The position numbers were made by a program, and so were the translations under genes. From positions 19,620,758 to 19,684,757 of the forward strand of contig CM073323.1 in the NCBI GenBank assembly GCA_037043015.1: a stretch of 64,000 bases of DNA. Direction: 5' to 3'. Below, one piece after another: positions 40,267 through 51,700 of this stretch; position 1 is the stretch's first letter, and the number at the start of each line of letters is the position of its first letter. The notes under the pieces are model-generated. The model was given only the letters and a program-made list of their open reading frames with translations. It was not told the DNA's origin and made no database searches. Source of the DNA: Bryum argenteum. Taxonomy: Eukaryota > Streptophyta > Bryopsida > Bryales > Bryaceae.

Positions 40267-42976
40267 AGTCGAGGCTGAGGGCAACCTCAGTCTCGACAAC
40301 GCATCTCTTGGAGCTCTAGCTCATCTCTCTTGTTGTTGTTCGTGTACTCTTCTTGTTAATTCAAGCTCCTGTCAGTTCTTGTTAGTTTCCACATATTCTT
40401 ATCATCTGTTTCCGTGTCCCTGACAATATCTACACTTGGAGAATTCCACATCCCGGGGGCAAACCGCTCACTTACCGGTAAGTTGGAGAATTCGGTGAAT
40501 GAAAGATTACAATCCAAGCCTAATTCTTGTGTCACATTAGTAGAATTGATAAACCATTTTTTAGAGTTAGGTGTCAATTCCATGTTATCCAACTTATCTA
40601 TGTCACTAGAAATATAAGAATTTTCACCGGGAATATATGTGCAATCACTAGATTCATTATTAGAGGGACTTGGGGTCCTAAGGTTACAACCCCAAAGTTG
40701 AACCTCACTAATTCTTCCTGCATCCACATTTTCATCAACTAAGTTGACAACAGCTTCGGGAACATTGAATGTTCCCCATGGTCCAAACAACATAACTTTA
40801 AACATGTCTATTGCAAGAATGGGATCAAAAAACTCACCCACAATTGTACCCCAAAACATATTCAATGACATGGCCTCACTATCCAAGGGAATCACCAAAT
40901 CACATAACTCACTTCTAGGCACAATACATGAACGTCCCAAGCATCCTAAATCATACAATGGTGTGAGCAAATCTTTGTGAATGTCGCTTCTCAATGTCAC
41001 ATTTCTAGTACTAGTAGGAACACTAGAACTAGCCCACATTTGCTCAAAGTTGCTTGAAGCTATGGAATCTAGATGGCAAATTTCCTCATCTCTAAGAGCT
41101 TGTAGGAGAAGATCCATCGGCGCTTCTTCTACACCCTGCACCAAACCACATGCATGGGCATTAGGATTCTCAAGGCAAGAACCCATAGCCAACGGTGTTG
41201 AAGGTTGGGGTAAGGGCAAACCTGATTGAGATGTGATGCGCCGCTTCCTAACAGTCTTCTTGTTTTGAGCCGTTGCTAGAGGGGCCACAACCGAGCTACT
41301 GCCCTCCTTCTGCACAAGGGGGGTTGCTAGTCCCTCAATGGATTGGTGTAGAAAAATGCTTCCACCCGCACCCAACTCAAGTCTCTGGCGCACCAACCGC
41401 CCTGTAGGGAAATCTGATGTGCGTAGTAGTAGCTGTTGGTCAAGGGTCGTTTCCCCTCCCACAGAACTTCCTCCAGGTCCCGCACCATGGCTGTTGGCGC
41501 CAGGTTCCGAAGTGCCGCAGCTCCCGCTCTGACATCCCTGCATCAATCAAAAAGGGAGGATTAGCTTGCGCTACCAAACCACTCGCTGAAGCTAATTTCC
41601 TAGCACCTCCACGATCTGGTTGTCTGATCGTTCTCCATGGAGGAGCGGCAGCTGAGGCGAGGCCGAGGGGGATGGAGCCGGTGTCGTGAGCCGGCCGATC
41701 AACCAGCCGGCGACTTGGGGCGCGCCAGAGATCCTGATCGTCTTCACCATGCAGGCTGTGGGTTCTGGAAGCGCGGTCTTCAGGTTGCAGCATCACACCC
41801 GTGACCTCGGTCATTAACGGCGCACGCGCAGCCAAGTTCAGAGCGGCCAGTGCGGCGCGCTCAGTGTCAGTCGGTGTTGCGAGGCGTGAGTGGAATCCCG
41901 GCTGAGGGCGCGAGGCGCTGTGGATGCATCCGCGGTGGGCGCCAGTGTTGTGTGCGCCTTCGCTGGGGGCGCTTTCGCGGGGGGCGCGACCGTGGGGATC
42001 CATGGGCGTCGCCGGCTCGCATAAACTCGCCGAAGTCATGACCGCGGCACGCACTGACCTCAGTCACCACGACTGGAGGCTTCGTCGTGACCAGCGCGCG
42101 AGGCTTCGAGACCACCGCTGCCGGGCCTTCTTCGCGTCGACTGGAGGCTTGGTCGCCTCAGACGGCGAGGCTTCGATACCACCGCTGCCGGGCCTGCGAA
42201 GCTTCAAGACTACCGCTAGTGGCTTTGCCACGGCTGGTTGCGCCACCACGGCCCAGACCACCAACGCGGCTGGTTGCGCCACCACGGCCCACAGTGCCAC
42301 CACAGGCCCAGCGTTCCACTTCAGATCACGCGATCAGCAATACAATGATCACTACTAACCATCACTGATTCGCATTCGCCAGCATTCAGATCATCACCTG
42401 ATCATAAACGATGCAACATCACTCACCATCTCACACAATGCCACACCCATCACTACCCATTCATCACCACATTGCTCCCACAAGCTCGATGAGCATTCAC
42501 ACCACAATTGCCCAAAACTGAGTACAGCAGTGATCCAAGAGCTTACCTCGAGAAGGGGGAAGATGCAAGCCCGTTCGAACCCGTCAAACCCGCATCTGAA
42601 TGAGTACCAGCAGGTACTGCCGGACTCCAGCTCCTGCGACAAGTCGCCCCCTCGGCCTCGTCGGGATCGGAGGATCGCAGGCGGAAGGGGAAGGTAGAAT
42701 TGATAAACATGAGTATAGGGGTAAGAAAGAATGCTCACCACGACGGGCTGATGCTGCATGCCAACTCCTCTGGAGCGAAATCCTTCACACGATGCAGGAA
42801 CCGGCAGCGCGCCAGGAGCGACAGAAACGTCCCCGGTGGGATTCGTCGGGATGGGCGCTACAGCAGGTGGCACTTCCTGTGGACGGGCTATTGCACTACC
42901 AAACGGAATGGTTTCAAGCATTCCTTCATGGTTGCGAAACCCTAAACCACGTTCAAGCAAAACGAGGTTTGAAGAC

Positions 42977-43357
42977 TCACCGAGATTGTTGATTGCAGTC
43001 TCCCGCGCGATGGAGTTCTTCTGCTCCTTCATCTGGCCACCAAACTTCTCTCACAAATTTGTTGATTGAATCACTAAAACCGTGTTGTTCTCCTTCTTCC
43101 CGCCTCTCACTCCACCCCAAGAGCGACGCAACGTGTCTGCGAAAGAGAAACCTGAAATTTCTTGGACCGGGCACCGCCGGCAAGATCACTCTTGGTGGGA
43201 GAGGCAACGCTAAGAGATACGATTCCTCTAACAACCGCAAACAAGCATCGACATTACTTTGGGTCTGATTCTGGTCGCAAATTAGCCAATCGGTGAGACA
43301 TCTACGAAACTCTGTCTCGTGCTCAGAACGCCTCTCCAACACCGAACGCGCCACCAT
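42977..43357 (-). CDS. piggyBac element A ORF1: N-terminal exon or accessory protein
   Basis: The 126-codon frame is the first coding stretch inside the right end of element A. Its blocks VDACLRLLEESYLLALPLPP, NFRFLFRRHVASLLGW and FVREVWWPDEG match, in order, the C-terminal blocks of ORF1 in element B. The frame ends at TCTCG|GTGAGT, a strong splice donor overlapping the stop, which suggests it is a 5' exon joined to downstream transposase exons. Function unknown. It could be an extra DNA- or partner-binding module of this plant piggyBac lineage. Confidence 0.55.
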   Translation of the reverse strand: MVARSVLERRSEHETEFRRCLTDWLICDQNQTQSNVDACLRLLEESYLLALPLPPRVILPAVPGPRNFRFLFRRHVASLLGWSERREEGEQHGFSDSINKFVREVWWPDEGAEELHRAGDCNQQSR

Positions 43358-43749
43358 GACGAGGCCGTTGCAAACTACCGTTGCGGCAACGGCTCACACA
43401 ACAAGTCCGCTCGCATGGACACTCTAAAATTGGAGCCCGAGGTTCTGACACAAAAAAGCAGAGGCTCCCGCTCGCACGCAACGGCACAGCGCAACGGCAC
43501 TCCGGAGCTACCAAGAATGCTCACTGGGCAGGGCCGAGTCGCATACGTCGTATCCGCGAGCAACGGGGGATCGAGGTAGCGATTACCACAAGCAACAATT
43601 TTCGAGTCTGGCGCCGGGTTCAGATTCCCTTCGTCGCCCCGACCACGAGGATACGACTTCCTCCGCTCAACTCCCGCGCGACCCGGAGCTACTGTAGCCG
43701 GAATGCGCTGACCGGACCCGACGGGTCATGCTCGTCATTTAAGGGTTAA

Positions 43750-44740
43750 ACACTTTTGCTAAATGCTTCTAACTAAACATTTCTACCACTATACTTTTGA
43801 TCTCAAATCAAATAACTTCAAAACCTAAACCACCCTAAAAAATAAACTTCACAACAAACAAAATCACTATTCATTTAGTACACCGACTAATGTAGAATTG
43901 TAAGTGGGCGTTACACCATGCCTACGCACATGGGCCATATGTTTGGGCCTATAGGTTGGCGAGCTCCCACCCTCCAATCAAATGGGGGAACTGACAACTT
44001 GTGGGCTCCCTTTATTTTTCTTTTGAGCTTATTAAGGTTAAACTTTAAGGCTGTTGGGTCCCTCTTTTCTTCGCATTTCAAAGCTCCAAAGAGTCTCCGC
44101 ACTCCAAATTCTCATTTTTTTGGATTTTTGATATTTACTTACATTTTTGTATTTTTATAATAACTAACTCTTTATTTTTAATTTTTTTTATATACTCATT
44201 TTATCTTAGTAATGTTTTGATGTTAATTTTATATTTGTATAGGTGATAAAAAAATTGTGTTAACTAGTGTTAGAGTTTAAATCTTTAACTAATTATCATC
44301 ATTTTTTTTAGTTTTTAGAGAAGATGGAGCATTCTTTTCAAACTAAAGTTGTGATAATTTGGATGTTCATCTCTGTGTTTATGACCTCTTTTATTAGTAG
44401 CATTTTTATAACACGTCATGTATTATAAGTATGCAATTCTTCCTCTTTGACTCTCAATCTTCTTCATATTTTAGTTTGACTCAATTGAGAAAAAAAATCA
44501 AAAGTTATTAGAAATTTTTGGATCGAGCCAAACTAATCTACACACTGAAATTATATAAAGAGAGTAGTTTAGAGATCAAGTGAGAATATGCATCATTAAA
44601 AATTCAAACAGTTACATAGAATGAGATTCTCGCTTTCAACAGCTTGTTGAAAATATTGACTTCATTCTTGAGAGGTAATTGTGTTTACCAAGTTAAATCG
44701 CAATTATAGATTAGAATAATAGTTACTTGTGTTGTTTTTG
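43750..44740. other. H1 body between piggyBac A and the H1 transposase remnant
   Basis: No gene was recognised. A somewhat GC-richer patch at 43900-44100 has no clear ends. Confidence 0.4.
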
Positions 44741-45470
44741 GATTAGCTCATGGATTTACTCCGGTGCATATGGTGGAGCGATTTAAGCTAGGAGCATCAA
44801 TAGTAAATAAGTATATAAGCATAGTTTAGGAGGTTCTCTCTAATGCGACTAAATTGTTTTCTCACTGCATTTCTATCTCCACAAAAAAGCGTCTGCAAAC
44901 CATTATCCATCCTTTTGAGGCCTTTACTGGGATTGCTAACATGTGTGAGGCGATAGGTGGTACACATTCCCTAAACAGCCCTTAAGTTAAGTTGTGACAT
45001 CGGCGTTTGAAGACTTCTACAACATGAAGAAGTTATACTTTGTGATTTTGTAAGCGGCATGTGACTCCAAATAAATGTTTTTGAATGTTTGTGCTACCCA
45101 GTCGGATTGTATGCATGATGGCGGTGAATTGAAGATATCGAGTTTGCACAAAGATTTGAGATAGCGTCAAATCTTATAACCTTTTATTTTAGATGTTGGT
45201 AGTGTAAATTGGACACATTTCTTAATCGATGATTTTGCTTATTTCATTAGAATCTTCCTTGTGGATAACTTCAAGGTTTCTAGTGATATAGAGAGAAAGA
45301 GATTTGATTCCTTAATAAATTGTAGAAGAGTTATAATTGAAAATGCTTTTGGAAGTTTGAAAAATAGGAGGAGAATGTTGGCGCATCTTAATTTCAAACT
45401 AAATAGAGCAGCTAGAATTGTAGTGGCTTGCTATTGGTTGTACAAATACTTTGAGATGTGACACAAGGCA
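44740..45470 (+). pseudogene. PIF/Harbinger transposase remnant (H1)
   Basis: The degenerate plus-strand coding sequence has HPFEAFTGIANMCEAIGGTH (the GAIDGTH region with a changed Asp), then FLNVCATQSDCMHDGGELKISSLHKDL and, in an open frame from 45261, VIIENAFGSLKNRRRMLAHL...AARIVVACYWLYKYF, the classical C-terminal third of Harbinger transposases. Several stops and shifts make it inactive. It lies in the part of H1 left after removing the nested elements and so is probably H1's own transposase. Confidence 0.7.
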
Positions 45471-46089
45471 CAACTTTTTGTAGCTAGGGATGTGGATAAA
45501 ATAGATCCTTATGTTGGATTTTGGAACATCCGCCTCCCGGTCCGTAGAGAAGGAAAGCGGACAAAGAGAGATAACAAAGCATTGAGAAATGTACTTATTA
45601 CTCAATGTGTTTATAACAACCTAAATGAATGATGTCATATTGATTATGTATAAGTTTTCAATTTACTCCTGATTATAAACTACTTTCATAGCTTTAAGTT
45701 TATTGTATGTAAACAATTTTATTTATAATTTGTTAAAAGTGTTTGTGTTCCAATAATGCTGAGAATCATATAGTGGCTATTTTTTCAATTGATTACAAGA
45801 TTTTCAGATTGATAAGTCCCTTGTACTTTAAAAATATGATGAATTAATTTCAAAATGAGAGACATAGATTTCATTAGTTAGTTAATTATTATGTGGTTTT
45901 AATGTTTTAATCTTCTAATAGGTATCATTTGAATTTAATACAAAATAGACAAACTTTTATTGATAAGGAACATATACTACAAAACCAATCCAACACAAAA
46001 CAAATAAAAAAATAATAACAATAGCTTTGAAGGTTTGTCAAAATTGCAAGCCTTTGTAAAATCAAATCCAAGCATCTGAACTAGAATAA

Positions 46090-46330
46090 AAAAGTAGAAG
46101 AATCTTTGTTCTTTGGAATATCTGCAACTAGTGCGACCATCTGCAAATTTCCTTCCATAGCCAATTTGTGCCCCTTTTTCTAGTTGTGAATCAATTTCTT
46201 TATCAATTTCAATTTCATATTCTCGAACTCAAGAAGACTGGAGCTAATAGAAGAAGTGGCATTGGCTATGGCATCATCATCTTCCAAAATCTTGTGTTTT
46301 TTTTTGTTGGCGTTGCGATTTACTTGCCCC
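46090..46330 (-). pseudogene. Possible Myb/SANT-like ORF tail of Harbinger H1
   Basis: The minus strand has an acidic then coiled stretch (EDDDAIANATSSISSSLLEF, MKLKLIKKLIHN) with one stop, the composition expected of the C-terminal end of the second Harbinger ORF, and it runs opposite to the transposase as in many elements. The SANT domain itself is not visible. Confidence 0.3.
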
Positions 46331-46741
46331 TCACGACCTGAAACTCTAGCAGCCTAGAAGCAGGGAGTGAGATTGGAAGTCGCAGAAGAAGAACGAGGAG
46401 GTAGTAGAATTTGAAGAATCACATCCTCATCATTCAAGACATGCACATCTTACTTTTTCTCCTTGTACAAAGAGGGAAGCCCTTGGTCAATACCATTTGG
46501 AAGGCCATTGACCTAGCAGTGTCCGAGTACATATTATCAAAAAGGCAAATCATGGAGTACAAGCTGAAGGTACCGCTCCGGTCGGCGATTGCTTGTCCTT
46601 CTCCTCATTGTATAAACTTCTCATTTTCCTTCATTTCTTTGTTATTTGTTTGTCAGTATGTGGAGTCTCCTTTGAAAATTGTGCACTGATGATGTCAGTG
46701 AAGTGATCCCAATTCTCCAGCGTAGTGTAAACTGGTCCTTA

Positions 46742-48197
46742 GAACTCAGCACCAAGGGATAGTTCTCCCATCAATTTTGCACTAAAAAATGATCCGATTG
46801 CAGAAGTGAAAAGTGCGTCGCAATCATAATAAAGACTACTAGATCTTCAATACAATTATACACATTCATCAATGAAAAAAATATAAATGATTATAAATAC
46901 TACATACACAATGCACAAACAAATGCTACCATTCTTTGCTTCACTCTGAATGTTCATTCTAGCCTGCAAATTTCATATGAGCTTGAAAGTTTGCTCTTTA
47001 GATACTGTAGCTTATTTATGATGCATGGTTTGTATCTCTTCCTCTTGTGTTGTGGTGTCGAGCAATTTTTAAAAAGATATTGCATAGCATATATCGTAAA
47101 TCAAATGCTATATATCTATTAAATTTGCAAGTGAAAATGAACATTGTAATTGAAGTAAAAAGTAATAGTGCTCAATTGTAGATGGTGCATGTAGATTTAT
47201 AGATTTTGAAAATTTTGACAAAAAAGAAGATTTTTTTCTGCAATGATACTATCAATACTTTGATGTGATTCCAATGCCTTTTACAAATTGCAATTCAGAT
47301 CATTTTTGAGTAGTCAAGTACATTTCAAGCTTTTATCAAAGACTTCCTTTAAAGGTGGCTTGAGTTATTTTTATAACCCACTCTAAAGTCGCGTATTGGT
47401 TGTTAACAGATTCCCCCTTGGACAAAGTTTTTTTTTGAAAATTTTGAAATTTCATTATAAATTCAAAAATGATTGGATTCAAGAACCGTAAAGTGTGTTG
47501 AACTCACATTGGATTATACTAAAATATCATAATAAAATATCACCTTGTATCTAAATATCAACTGACATATTATAATTTCTCTATTCACCATCTACCATAG
47601 ACTACTTCTACCTTTAGCTTTAATTGCAATGTACATCTAAATTGAAATTTTGAAGTGAGCTTCCAATGTTGTTCTTGAGATACTTTAGCCTATACTTGAA
47701 TAATAATAAAATAGATTATCACATTCAAAGTCTTTGGTTTGGAGTAGTTCATTATGGGTTTCCAATCAAAACTCAAAGTAAAAAGTGACTCTTTTTTCAA
47801 ACATGGCAAGGATACTAGATGAATATGAGCTAAGCATGATATTTATTACTCTAGTAACCTCCAACCATCCTTCCAAGCCCTCGCCAGACATTTTCAATAG
47901 TGTGAAAGACTTTCACAAATTTTGAGAGACAGTTACTGGTTAGTAAAACTTATTAGAAACTTCCTCTAAGCCAAAAACCAAACACAAAATGCATCAATGA
48001 TATAGAAATATATGTTAAATTATCCCTAGATAAATGTGGAAGCTCATTCCCAATCTGCAATTGAAGCAGAAAGTAGGAGCAGTCTATGGTAGATGGTAAA
48101 CAAAGTGATTGTGATATGTTGGATGATATTAAAAGAAAGAACTCATATGTTATCATGGTATTGTAGTATCATCAAATCATCTTTCTTGAGTGAAGTT
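46742..48197. other. Intergenic; no supported gene
   Basis: A+T-rich DNA without a reading frame or a delimited repeat. Confidence 0.5.
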
Positions 48198-48201
48198 TTA
48201 A

Positions 48202-48442
48202 CCCCTAAAGGTTCTTGATGCAAAATTGTAAAAATAGACATTCCCTTACTTCACGCCTAAAAACTCTCAATCTAAGAATTATCTGGAAAATCCAACCGTA
48301 GGATCTTGAATTTATTTTAACCTTCCACTCACTTGCCAAAATTGAACCATTGATTCTTCTTCATTTGTGAGATTATCATGGTCAAAGCTGGCTGAATTTG
48401 GGACTCCAAAAAGCAGATTTCGCTTTCCTAGACCTTTAGGGG
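48202..48442. mobile_element. piggyBac-type MITE, family M2, copy 1 (related to element B)
   Basis: The 241-bp element has ends CCCCTAAAGGTTCTTG and, inverted, CCCCTAAAGGTCTAGG, flanked by TTAA (48198-48201, 48443-48446). Read from the right, CCCCTAAAGGTCTAGGAAAG and CGAAATCTGCTTTTT match the first 45 bp of element B closely, and AAGATCCTACGGTTG matches its right subterminal region. It is therefore an internally deleted or related derivative of B's family. Confidence 0.85.
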
Positions 48443-48446
48443 TTAA

Positions 48447-49201
48447 TGATATATATATATACTGAATAAAAATTATTTTTCTTGATTTTATACTGATCGT
48501 GTAATTTTAAATTAAGATTATGTAGAATACATCTAGACATACATCTCTCAAACAAACAAAAAATTGCGCCCTTGAGTGACGAAGAAATAATCCAGGAAGT
48601 GTAGAAAGTTGAAGTTGACATCCATAATGAAGCACAATCATAATTACTTAACTTTAACTTTGTTTAATTAGACATATCAAGATTAGAGGTTTTATGTGAT
48701 CATATTTGGTTAACTAATCTCTCGCCTAGTTACTGTAGTCCGTTTTATTTTGCTAGTTTTGACCAATTGGTTTTTGTTTATGTAAATCTCAGTAGTTAGC
48801 CAATTGGATTAGTAAATTGAAATAGGATTTTAGGATTTTGGAGATTTGAGTTTACTTGAAACAATTATTTGGTGGCTCCCACTTTCTTTCAATGCGTCGA
48901 CAACCAACAAACCTTTGTTTGTTGCCTCGAGATTCAATCCTTTACTCCCTCCCTTCTGCAAGTTAGCAACCAGAAAAAGGGAACACTGAGTCCAACCTTT
49001 TAGTTGGAGGTCAAATGAGTGACTGTGCTCATTATTTTTTCAAAAGCACCAAAGGGAGTGTATATTCCTTAGCAATGAAGAAGGAAATTTAGTAATTCAC
49101 TCCTTTTTTTTGCATGCATGCAGAAAGTGAATTGATGTCGGTGATGTTTTAGAGTGACTTGTATATGACACAACAAGGCTTGTTGTTTCCATTGAACCAT
49201 G
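48447..49201. other. Intergenic; no supported gene
   Basis: No gene or clear repeat was found between two MITEs. Confidence 0.45.
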
Positions 49202-49492
49202 AGAGCATCTCTACCCATACTCGCTGAAGGTGATTCGCTAAAAATGTTCATCTATATTTGAAGAGCTCTTGAAATCCACCCTTGAAGGTCCCTCAAGCAC
49301 CAAAAGTGTATGTGAAATAGTCATTGCACCAATCGCAAGTAGAATGTCAGATTTAGACACTTAGATTTGGAGGGTCATTTCTTGAGGCGCCCGAAGTAGA
49401 GAGCCAAGAGGCATTTTTGAAGGGCCCTTAGCATTTCTCATTCACTTGTTTGCATCTGTCAAACACTTGGCGTGTATGGGTGCGGATGCTCT
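49202..49492. mobile_element. MITE with AGAGCATC termini, copy 1
   Basis: The ends AGAGCATCTCTACCCATAC and, inverted, AGAGCATCCGCACCCATAC match at 16-17 of 19 bases over 291 bp with no coding capacity. The same left end appears at 63905. Target duplication is unclear and the superfamily is unknown (possibly hAT-like by end type). Confidence 0.65.
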
Positions 49493-49589
49493 GACAGGAT
49501 TGTTCTCATTCAACTTGCAACTAGCAACATAGTTCGTGTACTCTATCTCCAAAAGTATAGCCACTGCATGTAGAGTTTAGAAACATGAT

Positions 49590-49834
49590 TTTTGATGTCA
49601 AACTAGTCACCTTCTTATGATGCATTCAAAATGTGAAATTTTACAACTCAAAACTCAATTTGTATGAATGATTTTGTGCTTTGAAAGGATTGTGGTAGGT
49701 AGGTTGGGGTTGTACGTAAGCTTGTAGGAGGTTGCAAGCTCATCACTGATTGGTTCATTCATGATGCCCAAGTCCAAACGATATTGTGATCCAATTTTGG
49801 GGTGCCCGTTTCAGACCCCATGGGCGTTCAAGGG
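49590..49834. mobile_element. piggyBac-type MITE, family M1, copy 4 (5'-truncated)
   Basis: From TTTTTGATGTCAAACTAGTCACC to CCCATGGGCGTTCAAGGG followed by TTAA (49835-49838), this matches copy 3. The first ~80 bp and the left terminus are missing. Confidence 0.8.
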
Positions 49835-49949
49835 TTAACAATGGCATGAGCTTCAATCCAAGTGGATTGAGAATGTACAGATACAGTATGATATCTACTT
49901 GGTGCAGAAGTAAAAAAATTCCGTGCACAAAAGTGTGCAAGTAGTTGAC

Positions 49950-51225
49950 AATTGAGCTACAGTAGAGCAGCCAAAAATGGCGCAGTGCCGAAAATGGAGC
50001 CCTAGTAATCTTCACTGTCACGTACATAATAGCTTCTCCATACAACAGTACCATGTACACACTGCAAAGATTATAGGCGTCACTTTAGGGCACCATTTTA
50101 AGAACACCTATATTTCCATCTTTAAAAATTCTTTACTTACTGTAGAAGAGTCGAAAAATGATGATTCCACTTGCTCTAGTTTTTTACTAATTTTCCCCAT
50201 GCACAAAAATTGCTTGCACTGGCAACATTCCTGTAAATATTCTGTGCTGAAAATTGCGCCATTATAGGACACCTTACCATATAGCAATGACCCGTACAAG
50301 CAAAGTCTCGTAAGGATGATAATGAATCTCCAAGTACAAGTGAGGATTTAAGTCCACAATACATGTGTACTTGGCAGACTCCAAGTTGGAGGGCGCCCAA
50401 AGAAAAGTTGGTGACGAAATACTAGCAATCACCAATCACATGTTGCTGTGAAGCATTAGGCTCTAGCTGTTACATTGACAGCTTTCAAAGAGTGTGTACA
50501 TACATGCCTTTGTTTGCATTTTGACTATCACACTCCAGATTTTCCATAGCAGCCATCTTTGTTTTCTTTCAATAATGGTGCAATTTTCAGCAAAATCTAC
50601 ACGGATGTTACCATTGCAAGCAATTTTCATGCATGGGGAAGATTAGTATAAAGATAGAGCACGTGGAATCATCATTTTTGGACTCTTTTATAGAGAGTCA
50701 TGAGTTTTTGAAGTTGGAAGTATAGGTGTGTCCTAATATAATATCATCAAGCGAGTACATGGTATAGTTGTGCACCTATGAGTGACAATTACGATAGTTG
50801 CATTCTGGGAGTTCCTCCATTTTAAACCACTCTACTATAAGTGTTAAGGTTTACTTGTAACACTAGGATGAGAGATGAAGGTAGACTGCTTCAAAATGGA
50901 GCACTACCAATTATGTAGCTTTAGGCTTCTTCACCCTGAGGTACATAATAGCTTTGCAACCTAAATTTTCATGTATACACATCAAATATTTGAGGGTGTC
51001 CTCTTAGGGCATCATTTTAGAAATAATAACATATCCAATTTCAACAATTCATAACAGGATTGTAAAATGAGTACAGAGATGATGGTTCTACTTCGATTAT
51101 CCTTTGACTTACTTTGCCCATGCACAAAAATTGCTTATACTTTGTACCTCACTATAGATTTGTCATGCTTAAAATTGTGTAATTATTGAGCACCTTACTT
51201 GATATGGAATGTTAGTATAAATGCT
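49950..51225. repeat. Three-copy inverted/direct repeat cluster (foldback)
   Basis: A ~300-bp unit occurs at ~49955-50290, inverted at ~50570-50840, and again direct at ~50890-51220. Markers are GTACATAATAGCTTCTCC / GTACATAATAGCTTTGC, AATGATGATTCCACTTGCTC / AATGATGATTCCACGTGCTC (inverted), and CCCATGCACAAAAATTGCTT in all. The first two copies could form a long hairpin with a ~280-bp loop. No coding capacity was found. Confidence 0.65.
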
Positions 51226-51700
51226 AAATAACAACACACCATACTAGATTTGGGCATGCTTAAAATAATGTTCACTTTAAGAAAAATATCTATCAAATTT
51301 TTAATATGACATTGAAAAATTGCATCTTCAATCACAATGTCTTGTGAAATTTCACGTCAGAGAGCTTAGTAGTGAAATAGTGATTTGAGTAGAAAAACAA
51401 GTACACTCCATAGTGGCAAATGCCACTATGGGGTGTACTTGTTGGTTTATAGTGGCTCGTATGCTTATACCACCTTTCCACTTGTAGTTGTAGTACAACC
51501 AGCCCTTTTAGACATTTCATTTAGGTGTAGGAATACGTGTTCCTTAAGTTGAAATTGTACAAGACATCCAATTCAACTACATAGAAAAAGAAAATATATA
51601 GAAAATAGAGACATGGAACTAACATATAAGAGTGCTCAAATTGCTCTTGATTTTGTACTTTGTGACCACCAACCATAAGTAACAAGATATATATACCTTA

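Larger units (their letters stand above)
39939..40425 (+). mobile_element. Solo LTR inside the piggyBac transposase gene
   Basis: The 487-bp segment starts TGTCACGG and ends CCCTGACA (TGTCA...TGACA inverted ends) and is flanked by the 5-bp target copy ATATC at 39934-39938 and 40426-40430. A TATATATAGG box at 40257-40266 gives plus-strand orientation, with ~150 bp of R/U5-like sequence after it. Upstream lies a dense heat-shock-element array. No internal retrotransposon sequence is attached, so it is the product of LTR-LTR recombination. The intact target copy suggests moderate age, younger than piggyBac A. The LTR family is not assigned. Confidence 0.88.
38454..41546 (-). pseudogene. piggyBac transposase (element A), interrupted
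   Basis: Frames 41546-~40426, 39938-39495, 39467-38751 and 38747-38454 follow each other as parts of one transposase split by the solo LTR. The N-terminal region is Ser/Gly/Pro-rich. The core keeps CVDEMMIKYTGK (first Asp), IVTCDNFFTS (second) and MRGVDVHDQLRGYY (third), and RDHKWWHKFFF where element B has its stop. A TGA between FLNA and ILYKKAM (38751-38753) falls where a Trp would fit, and frame also breaks near 39468-39494. The tail CVVCKKKRQWYCPTCNVSVCMGECFVIHH is the piggyBac Cys-rich zinc domain. Not functional as it stands. Confidence 0.88.
37895..43745 (-). mobile_element. piggyBac element A, 5.85 kb, with transposase, nested in Harbinger H1
   Basis: The ends CCCTTAAAGGACGAG and, inverted, CCCTTAAATGACGAG match at 14 of 15 bases and are flanked by TTAA (37891-37894, 43746-43749). 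The coding parts are all on the minus strand: ORF1 (43357-42977), a long low-complexity N-terminal region (43000-41000), the catalytic core and the Cys-rich tail (to 38454). A solo LTR (39939-40425) interrupts the transposase. GC content of the 5' half is far above the surrounding H1 DNA, marking it as foreign to that context. The family differs from element B (CCCCTAAA ends). Confidence 0.9.
30428..46738. mobile_element. PIF/Harbinger element H1, about 16.3 kb including nested elements
   Basis: The left end GGGCCGGTTTACACTATGCT and the right end (inverted GGACCAGTTTACACTACGCT) match at 22 of 28 positions, with TTA at 30425-30427 and at 46739-46741, the Harbinger target duplication. Its own transposase remnant is at 44750-45460 (plus strand) and a possible Myb-like ORF tail is at 46090-46330 (minus). 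Two younger elements lie inside: Harbinger H2 (~31822-34934) and piggyBac A (37895-43745). Without them H1 would be about 7.3 kb. A short sibling with the same ends lies at 51701-52997. Confidence 0.75.

Noticed and set aside
41440-42054. 204-codon frame in piggyBac A as a separate gene
   Set aside because: It is Pro/Arg/Ala low-complexity sequence within the N-terminal coding region of the element and has no own domain.
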